From: Nostoc sp. CENA543
GTDB lineage: Bacteria > Cyanobacteriota > Cyanobacteriia > Cyanobacteriales > Nostocaceae
DNA length: 64,000 nt
Assembly (NCBI RefSeq): GCF_002896875.1
Contig: NZ_CP023278.1
Coordinates: 6,640,501 to 6,704,500 of the forward strand
Direction: 5' to 3'
The notes below the pieces were generated by a model, which worked only from the letters and a program-made list of their open reading frames with translations, ran no database searches and was not told where the DNA came from. Shown piece after piece: positions 54,718 through 63,997 of this stretch; position 1 is the stretch's first letter; every line of letters begins with the position of its first letter. A program made the translations under genes and the position numbers.

Positions 54718-55134
54718 ATGTCTATTATAGATTTTCTCATTTCTATGAATGGTGTAGCTCAATTGTGGGCTAGTGACGGTCAATTCCTGGGAACTTTATC
54801 AAGTAATTTATATGATCCAAACTCTATAAGTAATCCTCATGGTATGTACGGTAGTTCTCAAGGTATATACAGCATTCGTAATTCTTATGGACTATATGGT
54901 GGTCTTTACGGAGTACACAGTCCTTACAATAACTACTGTATCAATCCTCCTATCATCTTATATCAAGGTCAACCAGTGCTGATGGTCACGAAAAACTCTT
55001 ATGTTATGAGCAATGGTTTACCTGTAGTCGATCCTGATTTATTACTAGGGCTATATGCACAACTTTCTCACTCTATACCAACACCCAATCCCTATTTAGG
55101 ATTAGCACAGTCTATTTACGATATGTTCAAGTAG
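54718..55134 (+). CDS. Tyr/Gly/Asn-motif protein of unknown function
   Basis: A 138-residue protein. After MNGVAQLWASDGQFLGTLSSNLYDP it has repeated motifs of the form SISNPHGMYGSSQGIYSIRNSYGLYGG, that is N-x-[YH]-G-x-Y-G about every 14 residues, then PPIILYQGQPVLMVTKN. I recall proteins with this D-G-x-[FY]-L-G-x-L-S-S-N and NxYGxYGS pattern from diverse bacteria, with no known function. The N-terminal hydrophobic IIDFLISMNGVAQL is too short for a definite signal peptide. Possibly a surface or beta-repeat protein. Stands alone, upstream of tRNA-Ser. Confidence 0.65.
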   Translation: MSIIDFLISMNGVAQLWASDGQFLGTLSSNLYDPNSISNPHGMYGSSQGIYSIRNSYGLYGGLYGVHSPYNNYCINPPIILYQGQPVLMVTKNSYVMSNGLPVVDPDLLLGLYAQLSHSIPTPNPYLGLAQSIYDMFK

Positions 55135-55208
55135 TTTATTTGCTTTGTTTAATAAGACGAAGCAAATAACCAAATTTTTATTTTCATATATCCACAAAGT
55201 TAACTAAC

Positions 55209-55292
55209 GGAGAGGGGGAGATTCGAACTCCCGGAGGTTTTAGCCTCATCCGATTTCAAGTCGGACGCAATCGACCACTCTGCCACCTCTCC
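55209..55292 (-). tRNA. trnS-UGA: tRNA-Ser (anticodon UGA)
   Basis: Complete cloverleaf on the minus strand. Acceptor stem GGAGAGG/CCTCTCC, anticodon stem TCCGA/TCGGA with loop CTTGAAA giving anticodon TGA, a long variable arm (GAGGCTAAAACCTC) typical of class II serine tRNA, and T-loop TTCGAAT. CCA is not encoded. No integrase or attachment site is seen beside it. Confidence 0.96.
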
Positions 55293-55370
55293 AAATAAAC
55301 TGTCTAGCTTGGCTGCACCTCGGTTTTGTGGTGAGCAATAAAGCTGACAGATATTACTATATCCTATCAT

Positions 55371-56300
55371 CTACGCAGATGGTACTACTGAATGCGATCG
55401 CTCATAAAAAATTTCTTCTGTCACCACCTGAAAATCCTTGCCAAGCCATACCAGTGCGGCTTTTGTCACTATACCCCCCTCTAGGGAAACCAAAGAAAAA
55501 TTCCGCAGTTTCTCCCCGTCTTGCTCGACAATCCTGGGGACGCTGGCGGCATTGAGGTAAAATATCCCCTCTGGGCTTCTAAAAACGGCTTTTCTGAGTT
55601 GTTTCTTGGTGTGCCGTAAGGCATGGTGCATATGTCCAAATGTCACCAAGGCTATTTGTTTACCCGCATTAATAGTTAAAGAAACCGCCTCAGCTAAATC
55701 AGGGTCGCCAAAATCGCCGCCTATGGGATGCCAATCTTTACCGCAGGGATCTTCGGGGCGATCGCCTAAGCCACTCGGCCCGTTATGACCGATAAAAATA
55801 ATCGTGTCACAGGCTGCACTTTTCACTGATGCAAAGATTCTTGCTGCTGACTCTTCTAAAGTTGACACCCCGTAACGATCTTTGCAGATGTCAGCAAATC
55901 GCCACTCATGACCACCCCAACTAAAAGGACGACCCCCCACGACAGTTAAATTCCATTCGGGGAAATCTAGCTTACTGAAACCAACGTGGGCTGCACCTAA
56001 TAAATCTAGCTGTTCTTGTACCCTGTCTTCCTTGGTGCGGTCATAGGGACATTTCTTCCGTCCCCATTCTGTAGCGGTGTACCAAGCATCATGATTGCCC
56101 ATGACGGCTGCTTTGGGAATGTCGAGGGAGGCGATCGCTCTTACCACTTCCACCGACTCGTTCCCAAAATCCCCCACAAATAACACTAAATCCACACCCA
56201 GATGCTTGAGTGCAATGCCATCCTCTGTTTCCCACAGATCATGAACATCTCCCACTACAGCAATTTTGAGAGTTGTTGATTGCGATTTTTGACTGGTCAT
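55371..56300 (-). CDS. Metallophosphoesterase (TIGR04168 family)
   Basis: A calcineurin-type phosphoesterase of 309 residues from the ATG at 56300, with AAGGAA 6 nt upstream; the frame stays open to 56357. Metal-binding motifs: AVVGDVHDLW, VLFVGDFGNE, VMGNHDAWY, FIGHNGPSG and ALVTFGHMHHAL, the complete dinuclear-metal set. The family is widespread in cyanobacteria and plants; its substrate is unknown. It is divergent from nadA (148 bp to that start) and overlaps no other gene. Confidence 0.9.
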   Translation of the reverse strand: MTSQKSQSTTLKIAVVGDVHDLWETEDGIALKHLGVDLVLFVGDFGNESVEVVRAIASLDIPKAAVMGNHDAWYTATEWGRKKCPYDRTKEDRVQEQLDLLGAAHVGFSKLDFPEWNLTVVGGRPFSWGGHEWRFADICKDRYGVSTLEESAARIFASVKSAACDTIIFIGHNGPSGLGDRPEDPCGKDWHPIGGDFGDPDLAEAVSLTINAGKQIALVTFGHMHHALRHTKKQLRKAVFRSPEGIFYLNAASVPRIVEQDGEKLRNFSLVSLEGGIVTKAALVWLGKDFQVVTEEIFYERSHSVVPSA

Positions 56301-56448
56301 GCCACTTTCCTTGCCGTATATTTCCAGCATAGGCAACTCAGCCAAATTTGGACACAATTTTGGGGTATTAACCCCCCAACTATTTTTGGTAAAAACTACT
56401 ATAATTGATGCACAGGCAAAATTTGTAACAAAAAATTAATCTTTAACT

Positions 56449-57417
56449 GTGTTTACTACTGCTCAACGCCAACAAACTCAACCAGGTGGGCTACCACTAG
56501 ATTTATTTGCTGCTATTGAAGAACTCAAAAAAGAACTCAACGCGGTGATTCTGGCGCATTATTATCAAGAGCCGGATATTCAAGATATTGCAGACTTTAT
56601 TGGTGATTCTTTACAGCTAGCGAGAGCCGCAGAAAAAACCAACGCAGATGTGATTGTCTTTGCTGGGGTTCACTTTATGGCGGAGACAGCCAAAATCCTC
56701 AATCCTGACAAGTTGGTACTATTACCAGATTTAAATGCTGGCTGTTCTTTAGCTGATACTTGTCCCCCAGCCGAATTTGCTGCTTTTAAAGCTGCCCATC
56801 CCAATCATTTGGTAGTTTCTTATATTAACTGCTCTGCCGAAATCAAGGCGATGAGCGATATTATCTGCACCAGTTCCAACGCTGTGAAGATTGTGCAGCA
56901 AATCCCTGAAGACCAGCCGATTATTTTTGCACCAGACAAGAATTTAGGGCGGTATGTCATGGAACAGACTGGAAGGGATTTGGTGTTATGGCAAGGTAGC
57001 TGTATAGTGCATGAAACCTTCTCTGAGAAGAAGATTGTACAGTTAAAGATAACTCATCCAGAAGCAGAAGCGATCGCTCACCCTGAATGTGAAAGTAGCG
57101 TTTTGCGCCACGCTAGCTATATCGGCTCTACAGCCGCTTTACTCAAATATTGCCAAACCAGCCCCAGCCAAGAATTTATCGTGGCTACAGAGCCAGGTAT
57201 TATTCACCAAATGCAAAAACTAGCTCCTCACAAGCACTTTATCCCTGCGCCACCAGTCAATAACTGTGCTTGTAATGAATGTCCATTTATGCGGTTAAAT
57301 ACTTTAGAAAAACTCTATTGGGCAATGAAAAATCGGACTCCTGAAATCACGATGTCAGAGGAAATCCGCATTGCTGCACTAAAACCAATTCAACGGATGT
57401 TAGAGATGAGCGTTTAG
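56449..57417 (+). CDS. nadA: Quinolinate synthase A
   Basis: NadA condenses iminoaspartate with dihydroxyacetone phosphate to quinolinate in NAD synthesis. 322 residues, starting at GTG. The three cluster cysteines of its [4Fe-4S] centre are present: C99 ([10 protein letters not shown]), the Cys of AHPECESSV and the one in [11 protein letters not shown]. Other family blocks: [21 protein letters not shown] and [11 protein letters not shown]. An -10-like element (tactataat) lies in the upstream gap. A 9-bp stem follows the stop codon. Confidence 0.96.
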   Translation: MFTTAQRQQTQPGGLPLDLFAAIEELKKELNAVILAHYYQEPDIQDIADFIGDSLQLARAAEKTNADVIVFAGVHFMAETAKILNPDKLVLLPDLNAGCSLADTCPPAEFAAFKAAHPNHLVVSYINCSAEIKAMSDIICTSSNAVKIVQQIPEDQPIIFAPDKNLGRYVMEQTGRDLVLWQGSCIVHETFSEKKIVQLKITHPEAEAIAHPECESSVLRHASYIGSTAALLKYCQTSPSQEFIVATEPGIIHQMQKLAPHKHFIPAPPVNNCACNECPFMRLNTLEKLYWAMKNRTPEITMSEEIRIAALKPIQRMLEMSV

Positions 57418-57422
57418 GTCAA

Positions 57423-57463
57423 AGAGACGCGTTAGTGTAAAAATAGTAGAACTTCGCGTCTCT
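57423..57463 (+). terminator. Hairpin after nadA
   Basis: agagacgcg (57423-57431) pairs perfectly with cgcgtctct (57455-57463); the loop is long (23 nt) and the following T-run is interrupted. Possible terminator. Confidence 0.45.
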
Positions 57464-57536
57464 ATGTTTTGTTAAATTTGTTGCCAAAGCGGGAATTATT
57501 ACATAAGAGAGAATGTAATGAATAATCCACCTAAAT

Positions 57537-58500
57537 ATGGCAAGAGGCGACCACATTTACCGCTATGACGATTACTTTACAGTGATTCCATATACTCACC
57601 ACGGTATAGATTGTGGAGATGGAACAGTTATTCACTATACAGAAGAAGGTGTTTTACGAGTTGCTCTTCACGAATTTAGTCAAGGTGAAGAAATTCATAA
57701 ACGCCACTATGAGCATAGCTATTCTCCAGATATTGTTATTTGGCTGGCAGAAAGTAGATTAGGAGAGCGCGAATATCATTTAGTTTTCAATAACTGTGAA
57801 CACTTTGCAAACTGGTGTAAAACTGGACGTGGGGAGTCAGAACAAGTGAAGCCAATACTTGACATAATAGATATTTTTCGTATGGAGAAGAAAGAACGCC
57901 AGAGTTATGAACAGCGTATGAAAAAACAGGAAGAACTTATAAAAAAAATTAAGTCTTGAATTAGAAAAAAATGAACAAATCAATAAAGCATCAAAAGCAT
58001 CAAATATTATTATAAATCAATCTAAACCTCAAGCGCAAAGAAAGTCGAAAGAATCACTAGAAGCATCTCTCATTACAGATAAATTTGATTATCGAATACT
58101 TCAGGCTTTGCTACAAGAAGGATGTTGGCAGGAAGCAGATGAAATAACATTTCATGCGATGATAAAAATAGTTGGTAGAGATTACTATAGATATTTTCGT
58201 TCAACAGATATTACAAATTTTCCGCGTAATCATCTATTAATTATTGATAAATTATGGCGTGAATACAGTCGAAACTTATTTGGTTTTAGTGTACAAAAAG
58301 AAATATATTCCACTTTAGGAAGTAGCCTAAATTATCAATACGATGTTTGGGAAAAGTTTAGTGAAACCGTTGGATGGCGAGTCAATGAGATACCACTTTC
58401 ATATGAAAATCTTCGCTTTAATCTAAAGGCACCAAAAGGACATCTTCCCAATGGTGAAAGAATAGGTTCTGAAATAGTAGGGTTTTTGGGGATTATTTAG
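57537..58500 (+). pseudogene. LRAT-like - coiled coil - GUN4 fusion gene split by a frameshift in an A8 run
   Basis: The upstream frame (57537-57959) encodes an LRAT-type papain-fold domain: RGDHIYRYDDYF, YTHHGIDCGDGTVIHY with the catalytic His, and FNNCEHFANWCKTG with the catalytic Cys. It then runs into a charged coiled coil and stops. The +1 frame continues the coil (LSLELEKNEQINKAS) into a GUN4 domain: YRILQALLQEGCWQEADEITFHAMI, DKLWREYSRNLFGFSVQKEIY, WEKFSETVGWRVNE. Deleting one A from the A8 run at 57941-57948 joins them into one 320-codon protein. GUN4 domains bind bilin/porphyrin in other proteins; the fusion's job is unknown. It could be a pseudogene, a sequence error, or slippage-dependent expression. 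Confidence 0.75.
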
Positions 58501-58587
58501 CATGAAGCTGCTTTTTTGATGATGAGTTGCACTTAGTTTAAGTATTCACCAGCATCACTTGTGACAATTTAGATGCACAGATCAACG

Positions 58588-58616
58588 TTTACATACGGCA
58601 GTTTGCCGTATATAAT
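58588..58616 (+). promoter_or_regulatory. Promoter with palindromic operator for the TacAT-type pair
   Basis: -35 tttaca (58588-58593), 17-bp spacer, -10 tataat (58611-58616). The spacer holds a perfect palindrome atacggca-gtt-tgccgtat (58593-58611). It lies about 40 bp upstream of the antitoxin start. A site here would let the antitoxin block its own promoter, as known for type II pairs. Confidence 0.75.
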
Positions 58617-58654
58617 TAAATGTGCAAGCCCATCTCAAATTATCTTGTCTTGAT

Positions 58655-58942
58655 ATGGCTGATGTAACTGATAGAAAAGCGATCGCGCGGTTAGAGGCTC
58701 GTGTCAGTCCAGAAACTAAAGCCCTTCTGCAAAAAGCCGCCGATTTGGAGGGGCGTACCTTAACTGATTTTATTGTTGCCAGTGTTCAAGCGGAAGCTCT
58801 CCGAGTGATTCAGAAACATCAAATCCTCCAACTCAGTCTTGAAGATAGTGAAGCTTTCGTTGATGCACTACTAAATCCACCACAACCTAATAATGCACTA
58901 AGAAAAGCAGCAATAAAATATCAGCAAGTAATTAAAGACTAA
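58655..58942 (+). CDS. DUF1778 (TacA-like) antitoxin
   Basis: A 95-residue protein from the ATG at 58655; the frame is open to 58622 with no better start. N-terminal RKAIARLEARVSPETKALLQKAADLEGRTLTDFIVASVQAEAL is the ribbon-helix-helix DUF1778 fold; the C-terminal tail (FVDALLNPPQPNNALRKAAIKYQQ) is the toxin-binding type. The stop TAA overlaps the toxin ATG (TAATG). Expected to neutralise the acetyltransferase toxin and repress the promoter upstream. Confidence 0.93.
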   Translation: MADVTDRKAIARLEARVSPETKALLQKAADLEGRTLTDFIVASVQAEALRVIQKHQILQLSLEDSEAFVDALLNPPQPNNALRKAAIKYQQVIKD

Positions 58943-59442
58943 TGGTTCTCAAGATTGAACCGCTTAATATTCGCCAGCATATCCGCTCAGATTTTTCCTG
59001 CGGAAAGGATAGTTTAGATAATTACATTCGTAAGCAAGCATCACAGGATCTTAAAAGACGAGTTGCAACTGTATTTGTTTTAGTTGATGAGCCTGATTTT
59101 AATGTTTTGGCTTACTACACACTTTCTTCATACACAATTGATATTACAGCTTTGGATGAAAGTTTTGCTAAACACCTGCCGCGTTACCCATTATTACCAG
59201 CTACACTGTTAGGCCGGCTTGCGGTTGATTATAGACAAACAGGAAGGCGATTTGGTGAACTCATGTTGATAGATGCTCTCAGAAAATCGCTAGATGTATC
59301 TACACAAGTTGCATCCTTAGCTGTAGTAGCAGAGGCTTTAGACGAGGAAGCTTTGAGTTTTTATATAAAATATGGCTTTCGGCAATTTACGCAAAACCCG
59401 ATGAAACTGTATCTCCCCGTCAAATCTATTGCAGAGCTTTGA
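58942..59442 (+). CDS. GNAT acetyltransferase toxin (TacT-like)
   Basis: A 166-residue GNAT enzyme of the type II toxin class. Family marks: FSCGKDSLDNYIRKQASQD near the start, VLAYYTLSSYTIDI, the acetyl-CoA-binding LLGRLAVDYRQTGRRFGELMLIDALR, and the C-terminal ALSFYIKYGFRQFTQNPMKLYLP with the usual Tyr. Members acetylate aminoacyl-tRNA and stop translation. Its start codon overlaps the antitoxin stop, so the pair is translationally coupled. Confidence 0.93.
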   Translation: MVLKIEPLNIRQHIRSDFSCGKDSLDNYIRKQASQDLKRRVATVFVLVDEPDFNVLAYYTLSSYTIDITALDESFAKHLPRYPLLPATLLGRLAVDYRQTGRRFGELMLIDALRKSLDVSTQVASLAVVAEALDEEALSFYIKYGFRQFTQNPMKLYLPVKSIAEL

Positions 59443-59506
59443 TCAACTCATTGCAGTTAAATAGCGTGATGGAGAAAATGGATATTTCATGATGATATCA
59501 AGGATC

Positions 59507-60985
59507 TTAGCTACCACTTAAACCAGCTAAAAAAACAATGATCACAGAGACGACTGTCAAAGATATGCCAACAATAGCCCATGTTCTTTGATTGGCTTTA
59601 AATGCTTCAATACTAGCCCATCTTTTGCTTTTCCATGCCCATTCATTCCCCTTAATTCCCAAAACAATTGCCATGATGAAACCGACGTAAGGAACGAAGC
59701 ACAAAAGACCAATCCAAACTTTGTTACCAATACTCCAGAATACTCCTAATAGAAAAGCTCCCCAATTCCAACCTTTGATTTCTTGGGGAACAGGAATAGA
59801 TTCATCAAAAATACGACCACAACCCGAATTATTGGCTGGGTCAGATGTAGAGTTAGCAGAGTAAATTGGTGTGGAATAGTCTGGATTTTGATAATTTGGC
59901 GGGGGATTTCCTGACGGGTTGGGTGTAGAATATCCTGGATTTTGGTAATTTGCTGGAGGATTTCCTGACGGGTTGGGTGTGGAATATCCTGGATTTTGGT
60001 AATTTGGTGTGAAGTTTCCAGAATAATTATTTACCTGCCCCAAATTCAAAAATGATATAACTTCATCCGCAGTCTGAAAGCGGTAATCACCCCTTGGTGC
60101 TAACATTCGATTTAAGGCTTGGCTCATCAGGGAACTGACGGTGATTTCCCTGTCCCATTTCCAAGTTAATGTGTATTGATCTAACAATTGTTGCGGTTGT
60201 TTACCAGTCATCAAAACAATTGCGGTGACAGCCAAAGCATATAAATCACTACTGGGTGAGACCATTCCTAATCGAATTTGCTCGTCAGGTGCATAACCCA
60301 CCTTCCCAATGCTTGTACCTCCAGGGGTTGGTATTGTTTGTAAATTAGTAGCGACATTAAACGTCACTTGTTTTACCGCACCCATGTCTATTAATACAGG
60401 AAGTCCTGTTTTGGTGCTGAAAATAATGTTATCGGGAGAAATATCCCGGTGAATCACGCCTTGACGATGCAGGTAACTCAACACAGGCAGCAAATCCTGA
60501 AATAGTTTGAGGACTTCTGTTTCACTGAAGCGTCCCCCTTGTCTGAGGCGTTCATTTAATAATGATTCATAGGTGCGACCTTCGATAAAGTCTTCTACTA
60601 GAAATAAGCGGGAGTTTTCTTGAAAAGCTTCCCAAAATCTGGGTATTTGTGGGTGCTGTAGCTGATAAAGGGTGACGGCTTCTCTTTGAAATAACTCGAC
60701 GGCTTTGTTGAGTGCGCCAGTTCCTTGGACGGAAGGAATAAACTCTTTGAGTGCTACTTTCTCATTAAAACGACCTGTATCCTCTGCAATATAAGTTCTA
60801 CCAAAGCCGCCTTGACCTAGCATTTCTCTAATGATGTAGCGATCGCGTAATCTAGTTCCTGGTTGGATACCAATTAAGGTAGGCTCTAAGGTATTACCGG
60901 AGCTATGTAACGCCTCCCCACAAGTCGAACAAAAGTTAGAACCGACAACACTTTGGTGTCCTTTACTACAAGTAAGATAACTCAT
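59507..60985 (-). CDS. Serine/threonine protein kinase with zinc-ribbon N-terminus and membrane C-terminus
   Basis: A 492-residue eukaryotic-type kinase. N-terminal Cys motif C6-x3-H10...C19-C22 (zinc-ribbon-like). Kinase domain about 50-310: glycine loop LGQGGFGRTY, ATP lysine K80, catalytic HRDISPDN (D181), and DMG (D200) in place of DFG, common in cyanobacterial kinases. A Pro/Asn/Tyr-rich linker has three near-identical units NYQNPGYSTPNPSGNPP (about 325-385). The C-terminus has membrane spans (GAFLLGVFWSIGNKVWIGLL, VGFIMAIVLGI, WAIVGISLTVVSVIIVFLAG). The kinase faces the cytoplasm; its target is unknown. Two small genes, one with a membrane span, lie upstream on the same strand. Confidence 0.92.
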   Translation of the reverse strand: MSYLTCSKGHQSVVGSNFCSTCGEALHSSGNTLEPTLIGIQPGTRLRDRYIIREMLGQGGFGRTYIAEDTGRFNEKVALKEFIPSVQGTGALNKAVELFQREAVTLYQLQHPQIPRFWEAFQENSRLFLVEDFIEGRTYESLLNERLRQGGRFSETEVLKLFQDLLPVLSYLHRQGVIHRDISPDNIIFSTKTGLPVLIDMGAVKQVTFNVATNLQTIPTPGGTSIGKVGYAPDEQIRLGMVSPSSDLYALAVTAIVLMTGKQPQQLLDQYTLTWKWDREITVSSLMSQALNRMLAPRGDYRFQTADEVISFLNLGQVNNYSGNFTPNYQNPGYSTPNPSGNPPANYQNPGYSTPNPSGNPPPNYQNPDYSTPIYSANSTSDPANNSGCGRIFDESIPVPQEIKGWNWGAFLLGVFWSIGNKVWIGLLCFVPYVGFIMAIVLGIKGNEWAWKSKRWASIEAFKANQRTWAIVGISLTVVSVIIVFLAGLSGS

Positions 60986-61116
60986 GGGTCAAATCTGAGA
61001 TGTTATATATTTAGTATCTATAATTTCTGCTCAGACAGCAGATTTATTTAAGTATATAGGCTTTTTACACACAAAAATATTGTGTGTTACTTAAGTTATT
61101 GCAAGGAAACGTTAAA

Positions 61117-62019
61117 TTACAGCTTACTCTTGGCGGCTTCTTTTTGGGCTGTTTCACTATACTTTTTATACAGTTGTGTCCGTATTTTTGCCTCTTGATA
61201 GCGACTGTGATCTGGCGGGACTGCGGCCATTAGATCAGAAGCTCTTTGCCACATAGCTGCTAGCTCTAACCATTGTGTTGAGGTTGTCGCTATTTTCCCG
61301 GTTGCAGAGGCTTGATTAGCAATTCGCACAGCTGCGGCGAAAGAATCATCAGATTTGTCATCTACTGATGATGTTTGGTTACTATTAGCAGTCGCAAAAT
61401 TACTGTTATTATCTAGCTTCACAAAATTTTTCAGATGTTCACCAAATTGGCTATATACAATCCAACCTAGTGATAACAATAGGCATAAACCAATTGCTGA
61501 CTGCCATTTTACTTTCGGCGATTTTCTCAACTTATCTTTGTGAGACAGGGAAGAGAATTCCGGTAAATTATTTTGGCCAAGTTCAGTTTGAGCAATTTGG
61601 AAATCTTTAATCAGCTGCTGCACAATGTTTGGTTGAGCCAGGGTAATTTCCTGTGACCAAAGCAATTGATTTTCGCGTTCTAGTTCTGTCAACCACAATA
61701 ATTGCTGTTCCCGCACTATTCGACTATTAATTCTGATGCGGCGAATATTACGTGGTGCAATGGATTCAAGGATTTGCTGGATTTGCTCTACTAGGCTCGA
61801 TTGCTCTAGTAGTTCTGCCTTCGCAGCCTCACACAACAGTTGTAAGACACCATCGACAAAAATAGCCCGGATTCTCACACCAGACTTGGTGAGGTTGTCG
61901 TTTAATAATTGAATAATCGCGGCAACGCTTCCTTGATGAGCTTGCCAAGCGATATCGTTAATCCGATCTACCATTGGAGATTTACTGATAGCTTTTAACC
62001 CTGATTTTTCTAAGAACAT
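61117..62019 (-). CDS. Cyanobacterial membrane protein of unknown function
   Basis: A 300-residue protein; Met16 (VDRINDIAWQAHQGS) is a possible alternative start. N-terminal half (about 16-125) is a compact domain with MVDRINDIAWQAHQGSVAAIIQLLND, GVLQLLCEAAKAELLEQ and RRIRINSRIVREQQLLWL. One membrane span at about 172-192 (SAIGLCLLLSLGWIVYSQF). The C-terminal part is a helical segment with WLELAAMWQRASDLMAAVPPDHSRYQEAKIRTQLYKKYS, TPR-like. I recognise this as a cyanobacterial type but not a named function. It follows 131 bp from the kinase gene on the same strand, which suggests a signalling context. Confidence 0.7.
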   Translation of the reverse strand: MFLEKSGLKAISKSPMVDRINDIAWQAHQGSVAAIIQLLNDNLTKSGVRIRAIFVDGVLQLLCEAAKAELLEQSSLVEQIQQILESIAPRNIRRIRINSRIVREQQLLWLTELERENQLLWSQEITLAQPNIVQQLIKDFQIAQTELGQNNLPEFSSLSHKDKLRKSPKVKWQSAIGLCLLLSLGWIVYSQFGEHLKNFVKLDNNSNFATANSNQTSSVDDKSDDSFAAAVRIANQASATGKIATTSTQWLELAAMWQRASDLMAAVPPDHSRYQEAKIRTQLYKKYSETAQKEAAKSKL

Positions 62020-62262
62020 ATTGATTTTAGGCTTATGCTCTGGTGAACTTTACCTTTCCTTCGATTTTATGGTTAAAAAGATCAGGTTGCCACATAAAAT
62101 CTTAAAAATTTAGCTTCTTACTACTGAGAGTGTTAATTGCTGAATGTAGACTGTTGATTGCTGTTGAATTCCCTACTAAATCTTTTAAATAGACTTATAC
62201 AATATTATGTTCACCTTAGCATAGTGGTATGAAGCAATTACGTATATTTCTGCACAGATAAT

Positions 62263-62496
62263 TTAGGAATTTTTTTGATGATTAATTGACCAACGATGTT
62301 CTATTGATACAGAAGAACCTTGACAAGCTTCTTCCAATTGCTTTTGTTGGACTGCTGCTTTACGGAGAGTAATAATTAGTTGATTCACCTGATTTCGCAG
62401 TTCAGGGTTACTACTGACTGCTGACATGGTTTGTCTTTCTAATAGTTGCAGTATAAGTTCGTAGTGGATGGGTGAAGGTAGGGGAATTTGCTCCAT
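62263..62496 (-). CDS. Small conserved cyanobacterial protein (DUF5340-like)
   Basis: A 77-residue helical protein: MEQIPLPSPIHYELILQLLERQT, NQVNQLIITLRKAAVQQKQLEEACQ, ending EHRWSINHQ. It matches my memory of the cyanobacterial DUF5340 family; function unknown. No ribosome-binding site stands out. Confidence 0.65.
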   Translation of the reverse strand: MEQIPLPSPIHYELILQLLERQTMSAVSSNPELRNQVNQLIITLRKAAVQQKQLEEACQGSSVSIEHRWSINHQKNS

Positions 62497-62868
62497 GTAG
62501 TTATCAATTTGGTAGTTTTTAATTCTGAACGTCTAACTGCTGTCAAGTCAATTTTGACACAAGAAGCACAAATTTAACTAAGATTTTAGATATTCAGTTT
62601 CAGGGAGTTTTAGGGTTTTGAGGTTTGATTTATACCAAATTGGGATAGGTAATATTGTTTCGATCTGCTGGAACGGGCTAAGAATCTAGGCTTTGAATCC
62701 AAAATCCAAAATTGTTGCATCCAAAATTGGTATGCGTTAAACCTAGTTTAACGCGATGTAAGTATTTGCTGAAGGTGAGTTTCAAGCAACGTGGACACCT
62801 CAGTACCGAATCATCAGAACTGAGTTGGAAGTTGGATGTAAACTGGCTCTAATAGATGATCATAGTAT
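62497..62868. repeat. Intergenic region with dispersed repeat and ATCCAAA units
   Basis: 62640-62731 resembles 50590-50686: gttgtttc/gatctg..., gctaagaatctagg, ttgaatccaaaatcc and a closing attggtat. The rest of the gap holds nothing recognisable. Confidence 0.55.
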
Positions 62869-63759
62869 TTAATTAGACGGGGAAAATAGACGGGCGATCG
62901 CTAATTGTGGATCTGGTTGTTTTACTAGGGATTCGCCGATTAACACAGCCGCCGCACCAGCTTGTGATACTTGGGTTAAATCTTCTGGGGTATGTAATCC
63001 CGACTCACTGACGACGAGGATATCTCTTGACTGCAATTGACTACCCCTAGCCGCTAAAATTTCGCAGGTGGTTTGTAAATCTACGGAAAAATCTTCTAAG
63101 TTGCGGTTATTAATGCCTACTAAAGCAACATCATCTAACGCCAATACCCTGTCGAGTTCTTCCAGACTGTGGACTTCAATCAAAACCGCCATTTTCAGGG
63201 ACTTAGCAATTTTGATGAAGTATCGCAAGTATTGATCACTCAAGATAGCAGCAATTAATAACACTGCATCTGCACCCCGCAACCGAGCTAAATACATTTG
63301 ATAAGGATAAATGACAAAATCCTTACATAGTAGTGGTAAATCTACGGCTTCACGGACTTTAGCCAAGTTATCAAAACTACCTTGAAAAAATTTGCTATCC
63401 GTCAAAACCGAAAGACAACTTGCGCCACCTTGTTGATAGGATAAAGCGATCGCCACAGGGTCAAAATCTTCCCGAAATACACCTTTACTGGGAGAAGCTT
63501 TCTTGACTTCTGCAATCAATGCAGGTTTAGTTCTACCCTGTTTCAAAGCTGCGACAAAATCCAGAGTTGGTGGTGCTGTGAGTGCTTGTTTTTGCAATTC
63601 TCTCAAAGGAACTCTGTCGCGCATTTGCTCAACTTCGATTTCCTTATGCCAGACAATTTCCTCTAGGATGTTCTGGGGTTGGGCATCTGGTGAAGCAACT
63701 TGATAACGCAAGAAGGCAACATTTATGGCTGGATTTGGTTGCAGACGGCGGATTTGCAT
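62869..63759 (-). CDS. trpC: Indole-3-glycerol phosphate synthase
   Basis: TrpC closes the indole ring in tryptophan synthesis. A 296-residue TIM-barrel enzyme, with a cyanobacterial N-terminal extension of about 30 residues. Signatures: catalytic Lys in [14 protein letters not shown] (about 83-96), [41 protein letters not shown] and VVSESGL. No other trp gene is adjacent. The start is an ATG 16 bp before a long repeat tract, so that tract lies in its 5' leader. Confidence 0.96.
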   Translation of the reverse strand: MQIRRLQPNPAINVAFLRYQVASPDAQPQNILEEIVWHKEIEVEQMRDRVPLRELQKQALTAPPTLDFVAALKQGRTKPALIAEVKKASPSKGVFREDFDPVAIALSYQQGGASCLSVLTDSKFFQGSFDNLAKVREAVDLPLLCKDFVIYPYQMYLARLRGADAVLLIAAILSDQYLRYFIKIAKSLKMAVLIEVHSLEELDRVLALDDVALVGINNRNLEDFSVDLQTTCEILAARGSQLQSRDILVVSESGLHTPEDLTQVSQAGAAAVLIGESLVKQPDPQLAIARLFSPSN

Positions 63760-63770
63760 AATTTAGGGAC

Positions 63771-63997
63771 TGGGGACTGGGGATTGGGGACTGGGCAGGG
63801 GGCAGGGGGCAGGGGGCAGGGGGTAGGGGGCAGGGGGCAGGGGGCAGGGGGCAGGGGGCAGGGGGCAGGGGGCAGGGGGAAAGAACTTAGTATGAATAAG
63901 TATCTTTCCACCCTTACACCCCTACACCCTTACACCCTTACACCCTTACACCCCTACACCCTTACACCCCTACACCCTTACACCCTTACACCCTTAT
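63771..63997. repeat. Long tandem repeat tract (GGGGCAG and ACACCCTT units)
   Basis: About 15 GGGGCAG 7-mers (63795-63880), preceded by GGGGACT units, then about 12 ACACCC(T)T units (63910-63997). It lies upstream of trpC and continues toward the right edge. A frame of PLPPAPC repeats read through it is an artefact. Confidence 0.85.

Noticed and set aside
55209-55292. tRNA-Ser as an integration site
   Set aside because: No integrase, no repeated 3' tRNA fragment seen in the window.
63723-63911. Open frame encoding repeated PLPPAPC units
   Set aside because: It is a translation of the GGGGCAG tandem repeat; no start signal or family.
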